A DNA stretch of 64,000 bases, from contig NZ_CP109430.1 in NCBI RefSeq assembly GCF_036250735.1, forward strand, positions 2,170,001-2,234,000, written 5' to 3'. Under the pieces are notes generated by a model. That model did no database searches. It saw only the letters and a program-made list of their open reading frames with translations, and was not told the DNA's origin. This DNA is from Streptosporangium sp. NBC_01495. GTDB taxonomy: Bacteria; Actinomycetota; Actinomycetes; Streptosporangiales; Streptosporangiaceae. Within the stretch, counting starts at the first letter, position 1, and each line of letters begins with the position of its first letter. This document shows, piece by piece, positions 17,117 to 26,208 of the stretch. The translations under genes were made by a program, and so were the position numbers.

Positions 17117-19900
17117 TCACCGCTCCAGCGCGCGGATCGACTTGAAGACGGTGTTGATGTCGGGGAGCAGCTCCTTCTTGCTGTCCGGCACCGACATGTA
17201 GACGATCGCGGGCAGGTCGGCGCCGGTGCTCACGGCCGCCACGACCATGGTCGTCTTCGAGTCGCCCGAGGTGATCTCGTACGCGGCGAGCTGGCCCGGC
17301 AGGCCGTTCACCGACAGGGTCTGCTGGGCGGTCTTGCGGGCGGTGTTGTCCTCGGGGAAGAACTTGTTGCGCCCGCTGGAGGCCACCGCGTTGATCACCG
17401 GGGCGAGGTTCTCCGGCGAGGTGTACTTGGCCTTCAAACGCTGCGAGAGCGGGCCCGACATCAGCTGCGCGAACTGGGTCTTGCCCGTGGAGTCCGTGCC
17501 CGCCGGGAGATACTGGCGGGTCGTGAAGCCGTAGGTGGCGGGCATGGTGGGACGCTGGTCCTGCCGCCAGGGGGCGCCGAGCTGGGACAGGGTGATCCCC
17601 GCCTGCTGGTCGGTGAGCGTGCCGGCCACCGGCGACGCCTCGCCGACGAAGCGCGGCAGGCGGCCGATGGCGGCGGGTTTGGCGGGCTTCTTGGTCGTCG
17701 CCGCCGAGGGCTTGGGGTCGGGGGCGATCTCCTCGTCGGGGGAGGCCAGCGGCCCGGCCAGGAACGCCCAGAGCACCGCGCCGAGCAGCGCGATGACCAC
17801 GGACCCGGCCAGCGCGAAGATCCAGACCGGTCGGCCCCGCTCCCCGAGATCGTCCTCGTCCTCGATGGCCTGGTAGTTGTCGCCGAAGACCGTGTTCCAC
17901 AGCTCCTGCTGGCGCTCCGGCGGAGGCGTCTTCGGGCCGCTGATCTGGCCCGCGGTGACGAACGGCTTGTTCGGGTCGGACGGGTCACGGCTCAGGTGAT
18001 GTCCGGGCTGACCCGGGTGTCCCGGCTGACCTGGGTGTCCGGAGTGTCCCGGCTGGCCGGGGTGTGCCGGCTGCCCCGGGTGTCCGGGCTGACCCAGGTG
18101 TCCTGGCTGTCCGGGGTGACCCGGCTGTCCGGGCTGGGGCTGACCCGGCTGGGGGCCGACTCCGGGGTGAGCAGGGGCTCCCTGAGGTGAGGGCGCGTTG
18201 GGAGCCGCCGCGTTCGCCGCGGCCAGGGCCCACATGGCGGGGTTGTCCGGCACGCCGTAGCTGCGCCGCGCGTTTCCGTTGCCCGCGCCGCCGTCCGGGG
18301 CGCCGTTCGCGCCGCCGTCAGGTGAGGCGCCGAAGGGGGAACCGCCGGGCGGGGGACCCTGAGCGGTGCCGGGGGAGGCGCCGCCGAAGGGAGCGGCCGG
18401 GGCGTCGTTGCCTGCCCAGGAGGGGGTGAACGTCGAGGTCTGCGCCTCGGCGGCCCCCGCCCCCGAGGAGGAGGCCGGAGGCCACGCGCCACCGCCCGCC
18501 GTAGGCGGCCATGGGGCGTTCTCCGCCTGTGCCGGCGACCATCCGTTGTGCTCCCCAGGGGGCCGGCCGGAGGCGTCGTGCCCCGTCGCACCGGAACCCT
18601 GCCACGTCTCACCCGCCGCACCGGAACCCTGCCGGTGCGCGTTCCCCTGCGGGCTGGACGCCTGCGCCCAGCCGTTGTTCTGCGGGCTGGTGGCCTGTGC
18701 CCAGCCGTCGGCCTGCGGGCTCTGTGTACGGCCGTCGTTCTGGGGCGGGGTGCCGGGCCAGGCGTCGTTGGGCGGGGTGGTGGCCTGTGCCCAGCCGCTG
18801 CCGCCGGGGGGGTCCGCCGGGGGAACCGGGGTGTGCTGACCGTTGCCGTCCTGCGACGAGATGGACTGCGACCACCCGTTGCCGGGGGAGGACGGGGGGC
18901 GGCCGTCGCCGTCGGCCTGCGGGCCCGACGCCTGCGCCCAGCCGTCCTGGGAGGAGGCGGGCTGCGGCCATCCGTTGCCGGGGGAGGTCTGGTGCCGGTT
19001 GTCGGCGCCCTGCGAGCCCGATGCCTGTGCCCAGCCGTCGCCCTGTGTGCCGGGTGTCTGAGCCCAGCCGTCACCCTGGGAGTTCGACGCCTGGGACCAG
19101 CCGTTGTTCTGCGCGCCGGACGCCTGTGCCCAGCCGTCGCCCTGCGTGCCGGACGTCTGGGACCAGCCGTCGCCCTGCGAGCCTGATGCCTGTGCCCAGC
19201 CGTCGGCCTGCGGGCTCTGCGTACGGCCGTCGTTCTGGGGCGGGGTGCTCTGGGGCCAGCCGCCGCCGGGGGAGTCCGCCGGGGGAGCGTGCTGCTGGTC
19301 GCCGTCCTGGGAGGGCTGCGGCCATCCGTTGCCGGGGGAGGTCTGGTGCCGGTTGTCGGCGCCCTGCGAGCCCGATGCCTGGGACCAGCCATCGCCCTGC
19401 GCGCCGGACGCCTGAGCCCAGCCGTCACCCTGTGTGCCGGATGTCTGGGACCAGCCGTCACCCTGGGAGTTCGACGCCTGGGACCAGCCCTCGTTCTGGG
19501 GGGAGTTCGACGCCTGCGCCCGGCCGTCGTTGCGCGGGCTGAAAGCCTCCGACCAGCTGGTGTTGCTTTGAGGGGCCGGTGTCTGGGACCGGCCGTCGCC
19601 CTGCGAGCCTGATGCCTGTGCCCAGCCGTCGGCCTGCGGGCTCTGCGTACGGCCGTCGTTCTGGGGCGGGGTGCTCTGGGGCCAGCCGCCGCCGGGGGAG
19701 TCCGCCGGGGGGGCGGAGGCGCGCTGCCCTCCGCCGGGCGAGGTCTGCCAGGAGGAGCCGTTGCCGCCCTGCTGCTGGTCCTGCGGGCGGGGAAGCCGGG
19801 GGCCGGTGCCGAGGGGGTCGTTCGTCCACGGAGCCGACGGCTCGGCAGCCTCCGGCCATGCCGGAGGCAGGTGGGACTGGCTGGACTGCTCCGAGGCCAT
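17117..19900 (-). CDS. Large repeat-rich single-pass membrane protein, unknown function
   Basis: A 927-residue protein in three parts. Residues about 1-560 are low complexity: imperfect repeats of about 10-12 residues such as SQGDGWAQASG and NNGWAQAS, rich in Gly, Gln, Ser and Trp. Residues about 580-650 carry HPGQPG repeats. A single membrane segment (WIFALAGSVVIALLGAVLWA, about 689-712) is followed by a roughly 210-residue external domain with no family I recognise. The type II orientation places the disordered part in the cytoplasm. ATG 19900 has GGGAGG and AGGA upstream. It converges with the P450 gene and diverges from leuS. The repeats may drive condensation or multivalent binding; this is inference. 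Confidence 0.75.
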   Translation of the reverse strand: MASEQSSQSHLPPAWPEAAEPSAPWTNDPLGTGPRLPRPQDQQQGGNGSSWQTSPGGGQRASAPPADSPGGGWPQSTPPQNDGRTQSPQADGWAQASGSQGDGRSQTPAPQSNTSWSEAFSPRNDGRAQASNSPQNEGWSQASNSQGDGWSQTSGTQGDGWAQASGAQGDGWSQASGSQGADNRHQTSPGNGWPQPSQDGDQQHAPPADSPGGGWPQSTPPQNDGRTQSPQADGWAQASGSQGDGWSQTSGTQGDGWAQASGAQNNGWSQASNSQGDGWAQTPGTQGDGWAQASGSQGADNRHQTSPGNGWPQPASSQDGWAQASGPQADGDGRPPSSPGNGWSQSISSQDGNGQHTPVPPADPPGGSGWAQATTPPNDAWPGTPPQNDGRTQSPQADGWAQATSPQNNGWAQASSPQGNAHRQGSGAAGETWQGSGATGHDASGRPPGEHNGWSPAQAENAPWPPTAGGGAWPPASSSGAGAAEAQTSTFTPSWAGNDAPAAPFGGASPGTAQGPPPGGSPFGASPDGGANGAPDGGAGNGNARRSYGVPDNPAMWALAAANAAAPNAPSPQGAPAHPGVGPQPGQPQPGQPGHPGQPGHLGQPGHPGQPAHPGQPGHSGHPGQPGHPGQPGHHLSRDPSDPNKPFVTAGQISGPKTPPPERQQELWNTVFGDNYQAIEDEDDLGERGRPVWIFALAGSVVIALLGAVLWAFLAGPLASPDEEIAPDPKPSAATTKKPAKPAAIGRLPRFVGEASPVAGTLTDQQAGITLSQLGAPWRQDQRPTMPATYGFTTRQYLPAGTDSTGKTQFAQLMSGPLSQRLKAKYTSPENLAPVINAVASSGRNKFFPEDNTARKTAQQTLSVNGLPGQLAAYEITSGDSKTTMVVAAVSTGADLPAIVYMSVPDSKKELLPDINTVFKSIRALER
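18590..19700 (-). repeat. Array of imperfect coding repeats (Trp/Gln/Gly-rich)
   Basis: Blocks of about 30-36 bp coding xGWxQAxxxQ are repeated some thirty times, and larger blocks are themselves duplicated: the stretch coding WPQSTPPQNDGRTQSPQADG recurs near 18690-18760, 19190-19260 and 19610-19690. A separate short HPGQPG array lies at 17990-18160. Such arrays expand and contract by slippage, so assemblies may differ here. Confidence 0.8.
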
Positions 19901-20283
19901 GCTTTCCTTACCTCCCGCGCGGGTGCCCGAATTAGGCGTATTGGGCATGGTCTCACGTGAGACGGGGGGGCTCGCAGGGAAACTGGAGAACGCCCCCCTG
20001 AACTGGAGTCCGGTGGGGTCGGTCGGTGGATCCTGCATGGGCAGGCCGACCTCCATCGGATCCGGGCCCTGCCCCGGCTCTACTGAATGTGCCACGGTTA
20101 GAAGAGTAAACGCGAGAGACATACGAGGTCACAACAGGCGTATAGCCATCGGGTCTCGTTGTCCCGGCGAGTGCGGGAACCTCCATTCTGCTGACCTGGC
20201 CGGACCCTGTCCCCCGTTTACCGTGATCGGCCCTGTTTCCCCTGGCCATGAATACGCCTTGCGGGCTGCGATAGTCTTGCCCT

Positions 20284-20334
20284 ATGCGTGCCGCGACCCT
20301 GCTTATCGGGCCGCATCGGCTTCCCCGTCCCTGA
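20284..20334 (+). CDS. Putative 16-residue leader peptide of leuS
   Basis: ATG 20284 opens MRAATLLIGPHRLPRP and ends at TGA 20332-20334. A -10-like TAGTCT (20272-20277) lies exactly 6 nt before the ATG, so the transcript could begin at the A of the start codon, a leaderless arrangement common in Actinobacteria. Three of 16 codons are Leu, two adjacent (CTG CTT). It precedes a hairpin with a T tract. Confidence 0.4.
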   Translation: MRAATLLIGPHRLPRP

Positions 20335-20379
20335 GCGCCCTGCCGATGCGGCTGCCCTCCGCGTGAGCGGGGGGTTTTT
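20310..20379 (+). promoter_or_regulatory. Probable transcription attenuator in the leuS leader
   Basis: GCCGCATCGGC (20310-20320) pairs perfectly with 20342-20352. Immediately after comes CCCTCCGC-GTGA-GCGGGGGG followed by TTTTT (20355-20379), an intrinsic terminator on the plus strand. The nearest upstream gene is on the opposite strand, so this terminator has no upstream transcript to end. It must act on leuS mRNA itself or on a small RNA. No T-box core (GGTGG-type motif) is visible. Confidence 0.6.
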
Positions 20380-20436
20380 GCATTGGGCCGGACGGGTTCA
20401 GACCATCCACGCAGGCATACCCCGAGGAAGATCGAC

Positions 20437-22923
<2,487 letters not shown>

Positions 22924-23019
22924 GCGGCCGGGGAGCCATTCCGCGTGGTCTCGGGGTCGCTGCGGGCACTCGGGGCGCCCGTCCAAGGGGTGCCCCGAGC
23001 GCGACGGATCGACCGGTGT

Positions 23020-23215
23020 GTCCCCGCGCCCACCTCAACAGGCGGTCTCCCGTGCCCACGTCGACGGGAGGCTCCCGCGTGGACGTCAGCAGGCGGGCTG
23101 CCCATGTCAACGAGTGGGCTCCCGTACGGGTGTCAGGGCGGGCTTTCGTAGGCACGTCAACGGACGGGCTCCCGCGGCCACGTGAACCGGGACCATGCCG
23201 ACGGGAGGTCGGCGA
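23020..23215. repeat. Degenerate tandem repeat between leuS and lexA
   Basis: About seven imperfect units of 25-29 bp, each of the form CCGTGCCCACGTCAACGGG then CGGGCTCC, fill the space after leuS. The units vary at many positions and there are no unique spacers. No gene is seen in 22924-23436 apart from this repeat and the lexA terminator. Confidence 0.7.
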
Positions 23216-23267
23216 GGGCTCCGTGCCCGCCGGCGCGGAGGCTTCCCCGGACCCCGTCACCTGAAAA

Positions 23268-23315
23268 ACGCCGGATGGGTGGTGTCCCGGCCTCGGGACA
23301 CCACCCATCCGGCGT
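23268..23315 (-). terminator. Strong lexA terminator
   Basis: A perfect 22-bp stem (23268-23289 with 23294-23315, loop GCCT). On the minus strand it is followed directly by TTTTT (23268-23264). It lies 121 bp past the lexA stop. Confidence 0.92.
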
Positions 23316-23436
23316 GTCGCGCGGAGGTTGGAGCGCGTGGTTCGAAGCTCGCGTCGGAACGGTGCGGTTCGGTGGTTGGGAGTCCGCGTCCCAGAGCCTG
23401 TGGAAGGCGGTCGCGAGCCTGTGCGGGACGCTCGCG

Positions 23437-24147
23437 TCAGAGCTTGCGGAGGACCGCGACGACCTTGCCGAGCACGGTGGCCTCGTCACCGGGGATCGGG
23501 TCGTAGTTGGGGTTGTGCGGGACCAGCCAGACATGGCCGTCTCTGCGCTTGAAGGTCTTGACCGTGGCCTCGCCGTCGATCATCGCCGCGACCACGTCGC
23601 CGTTGTCGGCGACCGGCTGCTGGCGTACGACCACCCAGTCGCCGTTGGCGATGGCGGCCTCGATCATCGAGTCACCGGTCACCTGGAGGAGGAAGAGTGT
23701 GCCCTCGCCGACAAGCTGCTTGGGCAGGGCGAAGACGTCCTCGATGCTCTCCTCGGCGAGGATGGGGCCACCGGCGGCGATCCGGCCGACGAGGGGCACG
23801 TAGGCGGCGGTCGGACGGCTGACCGGAGCCTCGTCGTCGCCGGAGTCGGGATCCACCCACAGCACGGGCTCGCCGGGAAGGCGCACCTCCAGGGCACGGG
23901 GGCGGTGCGGATCACGCCGCAGGTAGCCCTTGCGCTGCAAAGCCGTCAGCTGGTGCGACACGCTGGAGGTGCTGGTGAGCTGCACCGCCTCGCCGATCTC
24001 CCGCATGGACGGCGGGTAGCCGCGCTGCTGCACGGAGTCGCGGATCACCTCAAGGATCTTCCGCTGCCTGGGGGTGAGGCCAAGGGAGTCACGCCTTCGC
24101 ACCGCCAGGTCGCTGGCGGCCGAACCGTTCTCGTTGTGCTGGCTCAT
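23437..24147 (-). CDS. lexA: SOS repressor LexA
   Basis: A 236-residue repressor and self-cleaving Ser/Lys protease. The N-terminal winged helix reads [20 protein letters not shown] (residues 24-43), then a recognition helix around [14 protein letters not shown]. The cleavage site is Ala-Gly in [13 protein letters not shown] (about 121). The catalytic Ser lies in VTGDSMIEA (about 156) and the Lys in [11 protein letters not shown] (about 193). The divergent intergenic region contains a near-consensus SOS box, implying autorepression and co-regulation of the LysM protein. Confidence 0.97.
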   Translation of the reverse strand: MSQHNENGSAASDLAVRRRDSLGLTPRQRKILEVIRDSVQQRGYPPSMREIGEAVQLTSTSSVSHQLTALQRKGYLRRDPHRPRALEVRLPGEPVLWVDPDSGDDEAPVSRPTAAYVPLVGRIAAGGPILAEESIEDVFALPKQLVGEGTLFLLQVTGDSMIEAAIANGDWVVVRQQPVADNGDVVAAMIDGEATVKTFKRRDGHVWLVPHNPNYDPIPGDEATVLGKVVAVLRKL

Positions 24148-24219
24148 ACGAACTCCTCGCCTCCCGGTCTGTATCTAACACGTCGCACACAGCGACCATA
24201 CCTTGGCCGAAGATCAGAC

Positions 24220-24235
24220 TCAAACAATTGTTCGA
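24220..24235. promoter_or_regulatory. SOS box (LexA operator)
   Basis: TCAAACAATTGTTCGA differs at one position from the actinobacterial LexA consensus TCGAAC-N4-GTTCGA. It lies 72 bp before lexA and 123 bp before the LysM gene. A weaker half-conserved copy, CGACATCGTGTTCG, is at 24288-24301. Confidence 0.85.
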
Positions 24236-24358
24236 ATGTCCTCGAAATCGGCGACGCCGTGGTGTACAACATCGTACGGGAGTTCGATCGACATCGTGTT
24301 CGATTCACCGATCTTTCTTCGACATGTGTTCGGCCAGGTCGAGGGGATGGGGGGCACC

Positions 24359-25300
24359 GTGAAACCGACCGCGACGACACCACGATCCAGGATCGCGCCG
24401 AGGTCCCGGGCGGCGCGGCGATCACCGGGGGCGCCGCCCCTGCGGCTCGTGCCGCCCCCGAGACCGGAGCCGGAGCCAGGTTGCGCGCCGGAGTCCGCGC
24501 GAAGGTCCGAGGCCGGGCCAGGGCGGGAATCCGGGCGGGAGTCCGGGTGGGATCCTGTGCCGAGGCCGCGCCTCGGGCGTGAGCCGGGACGAGGGGCCGG
24601 GCAGGAGCCGCCCGAGCGGACGTTCGAGCGTGAGCCGAGGCGGGGGTCAGGTCGCGAACCGGGACGAGGGTCAGGTCGCGAGCCGCGGCGGGAGTCCGGG
24701 CGTGAGTCCGTGAGAAAGCCCGGCCGTGAGCCGGGGCAGGTGTCGCGAAAGTCCGGGCGTGAGCCCGCGGGAAAGTCCGGGCGCGAGCCGGGGCGGCCGT
24801 GGCGAAGGCCCGGACGCGAGTCGGGGTGGGGATCCGGCCGTGAGGCGGGGCAGTCGTTCGGGCGCGAGCGGATGCGCCGGCCCGGCCGTGAGCCGGGGCG
24901 AGGGTCCGGTCGTGAAAACGGGCCGAGGCGGGCGCCGAGATCGGCGACGGCGCCCGCGGTGGGCACTCGCCGTCCCGGTGCCGCCCGGCGGCCACTTCGG
25001 CTCACCCGGCGTGGCAGGATCGTGGCGGTGACGGTGCTCGCGCTGTTCACCCTGGCGGTGCTCTGGATCGGCGGGCGCATCGACATGGCCTCGGCGGGCG
25101 AGCGGGCGGGTCTTGAGGGCCTGCCGCGGATCACGGTGCACGCGGGCGACACGCTGTGGGAGATAGCGGACGCGTTGACGGAGGAGGCGGACACCGGCCC
25201 GGCGGTCCGTCGCATCATGGACCTCAACGGGCTCTCCGGCTCCGAGGTCCGGCCGGGGGATCGGCTCTATCTCCCCGAGGGCCTCGTCCCCCTGGGGTGA
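24359..25300 (+). CDS. SOS-linked LysM membrane protein (ChiZ/DivS-like) with expanded Arg-Gly repeat
   Basis: About 313 residues in three parts. The N-terminal cytoplasmic region is dominated by short repeats of the type GREPGRESG and RGSGREPG (about residues 55-190). One membrane segment follows (IVAVTVLALFTLAVLWIGG, about 221-240), then an external LysM domain (ITVHAGDTLWEIADALTEE to GDRLYLPEG, about 257-308). The gene order lexA, LysM protein, nrdR is that of mycobacterial lexA-Rv2719c(ChiZ)-nrdR, whose product is an SOS-induced brake on cell division. GTG 24359 has GGGGGG upstream; ATG 24347 is an alternative. It is probably LexA-controlled. The repeat expansion is unusual (see findings). 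Confidence 0.8.
   Translation: MKPTATTPRSRIAPRSRAARRSPGAPPLRLVPPPRPEPEPGCAPESARRSEAGPGRESGRESGWDPVPRPRLGREPGRGAGQEPPERTFEREPRRGSGREPGRGSGREPRRESGRESVRKPGREPGQVSRKSGREPAGKSGREPGRPWRRPGRESGWGSGREAGQSFGRERMRRPGREPGRGSGRENGPRRAPRSATAPAVGTRRPGAARRPLRLTRRGRIVAVTVLALFTLAVLWIGGRIDMASAGERAGLEGLPRITVHAGDTLWEIADALTEEADTGPAVRRIMDLNGLSGSEVRPGDRLYLPEGLVPLG
24530..24915 (+). repeat. Tandem Arg/Gly/Glu coding repeat
   Basis: About sixteen imperfect units of 24 bp, of the form CGTGAGCCGGGGCGAGGGTC, encode RExGRxSG-type octapeptides. The unit length is a multiple of three, so copy number can change without breaking the frame. Confidence 0.8.
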
Positions 25301-25503
25301 GCCGGTCGGCGGCACGTGTGAGGAGAGGGGCGTGAGAGGCCTCGCCTGACAGGTCGGTTGGGACGATTGTGAGGGAAGGGGCGCCCGGGGTGAGAGGGGT
25401 CTCGCTCGGGCGGCGACACGCCGGAATGTGACGGCTGATCAGCGACTTCGTGCGACAAGGTCGTTTCAACTTGCGTTCATGGTCGAGCACTTCTACGGTT
25501 GGA

Positions 25504-25550
25504 CCACAACATCTAGTGGCTGCATCGCAACCCTTCACCACAGATTGTGT
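25504..25550 (+). promoter_or_regulatory. Two NrdR boxes upstream of nrdR-nrdJ
   Basis: CCACAACATCTAGTGG (25504-25519) and TCACCACAGATTGTGT (25535-25550) each match the NrdR consensus acaCwAtATaTwGtgt at about 12 of 16 positions. Their starts are 31 bp apart, three helical turns, the spacing known for functional tandem NrdR boxes. They lie 113-159 bp before nrdR. The remainder of 25301-25662 shows no gene, and no cobalamin riboswitch was recognised. Confidence 0.75.
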
Positions 25551-25662
25551 TTCCATTACCGCATCTCGACTATTCGAAGATGTGTGCGCGAGCGTCTGGG
25601 CGTGCGTGTCATGGGTAGGTGAGGTGGGTCGGCCGCTTCGGTAGGTCAAGGAGGCGACACGC

Positions 25663-26124
25663 GTGCATTGTCCGTTCTGTCGCCATCTGGACACGCGAGT
25701 CATCGACAGCCGGGCCACCGAGGACGGTGGGGCCATCCGCCGCAGGCGCACGTGCTCGGAGTGCGGGCGCAGATTCACCACGCAGGAGACCGTCCTGCTC
25801 ATGGTGAGCAAGCGCAGCGGTGTGACGGAGCCGTTCTTCAGGGACAAGGTGATCGCCGGGGTCCGGCGGGCGTGCCAGGGGCGGTCCGTCGGTGAGGATT
25901 CCCTGGCGCAGCTGGGCCAGCGGGTCGAGGAGAGCATCCGGGCCACCGGATGCGCCGAGATCGCGGCTCATGAGGTCGGGCTGGCCATCCTGGGCCCACT
26001 CCGCGAGCTGGATGAGGTGGCGTACCTGCGGTTCGCCTCCGTCTATCGGGGGTTCGAGACGCTGGCCGACTTCGAGGCGGAGATCGAGCAGCTCCGCGCG
26101 GAGCGCTCCACCAAGCAGGACTGA
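25663..26124 (+). CDS. nrdR: Transcriptional repressor of ribonucleotide reductase genes NrdR
   Basis: A 153-residue protein: a zinc ribbon at the N-terminus ([17 protein letters not shown] and [11 protein letters not shown]; four Cys at 3, 6, 31, 34) and an ATP-cone domain (about 49-139, [20 protein letters not shown]). It senses ATP/dATP and represses reductase genes through NrdR boxes, two of which precede this gene. GTG 25663 has AAGGAGG 9 nt upstream. It lies 84 bp before nrdJ, so the two are probably one autoregulated operon. Confidence 0.96.
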   Translation: MHCPFCRHLDTRVIDSRATEDGGAIRRRRTCSECGRRFTTQETVLLMVSKRSGVTEPFFRDKVIAGVRRACQGRSVGEDSLAQLGQRVEESIRATGCAEIAAHEVGLAILGPLRELDEVAYLRFASVYRGFETLADFEAEIEQLRAERSTKQD

Positions 26125-26208
26125 TGCAGACCCCGGGCGCCGGGGGTGAGGCGGCGCGTTGGTGTGGTCCGATTCGAGGGTTCCACGGAGCCCCAGGAGG
26201 GGGAAGTC

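Noticed and set aside
20101-20436. T-box riboswitch in front of leuS
   Set aside because: The conserved T-box core and an antiterminator bulge were looked for and not seen; the terminator and a small peptide frame are the only supported leader elements.
23020-23215. CRISPR array
   Set aside because: Repeat units are degenerate and contiguous, with no constant repeat and unique spacers, and there are no cas genes. The array at 49880-50075 is rejected for the same reasons.
25301-25662. Cobalamin riboswitch in front of the B12-dependent reductase
   Set aside because: No B12-box-like core was recognised in the leader; NrdR boxes explain control better.
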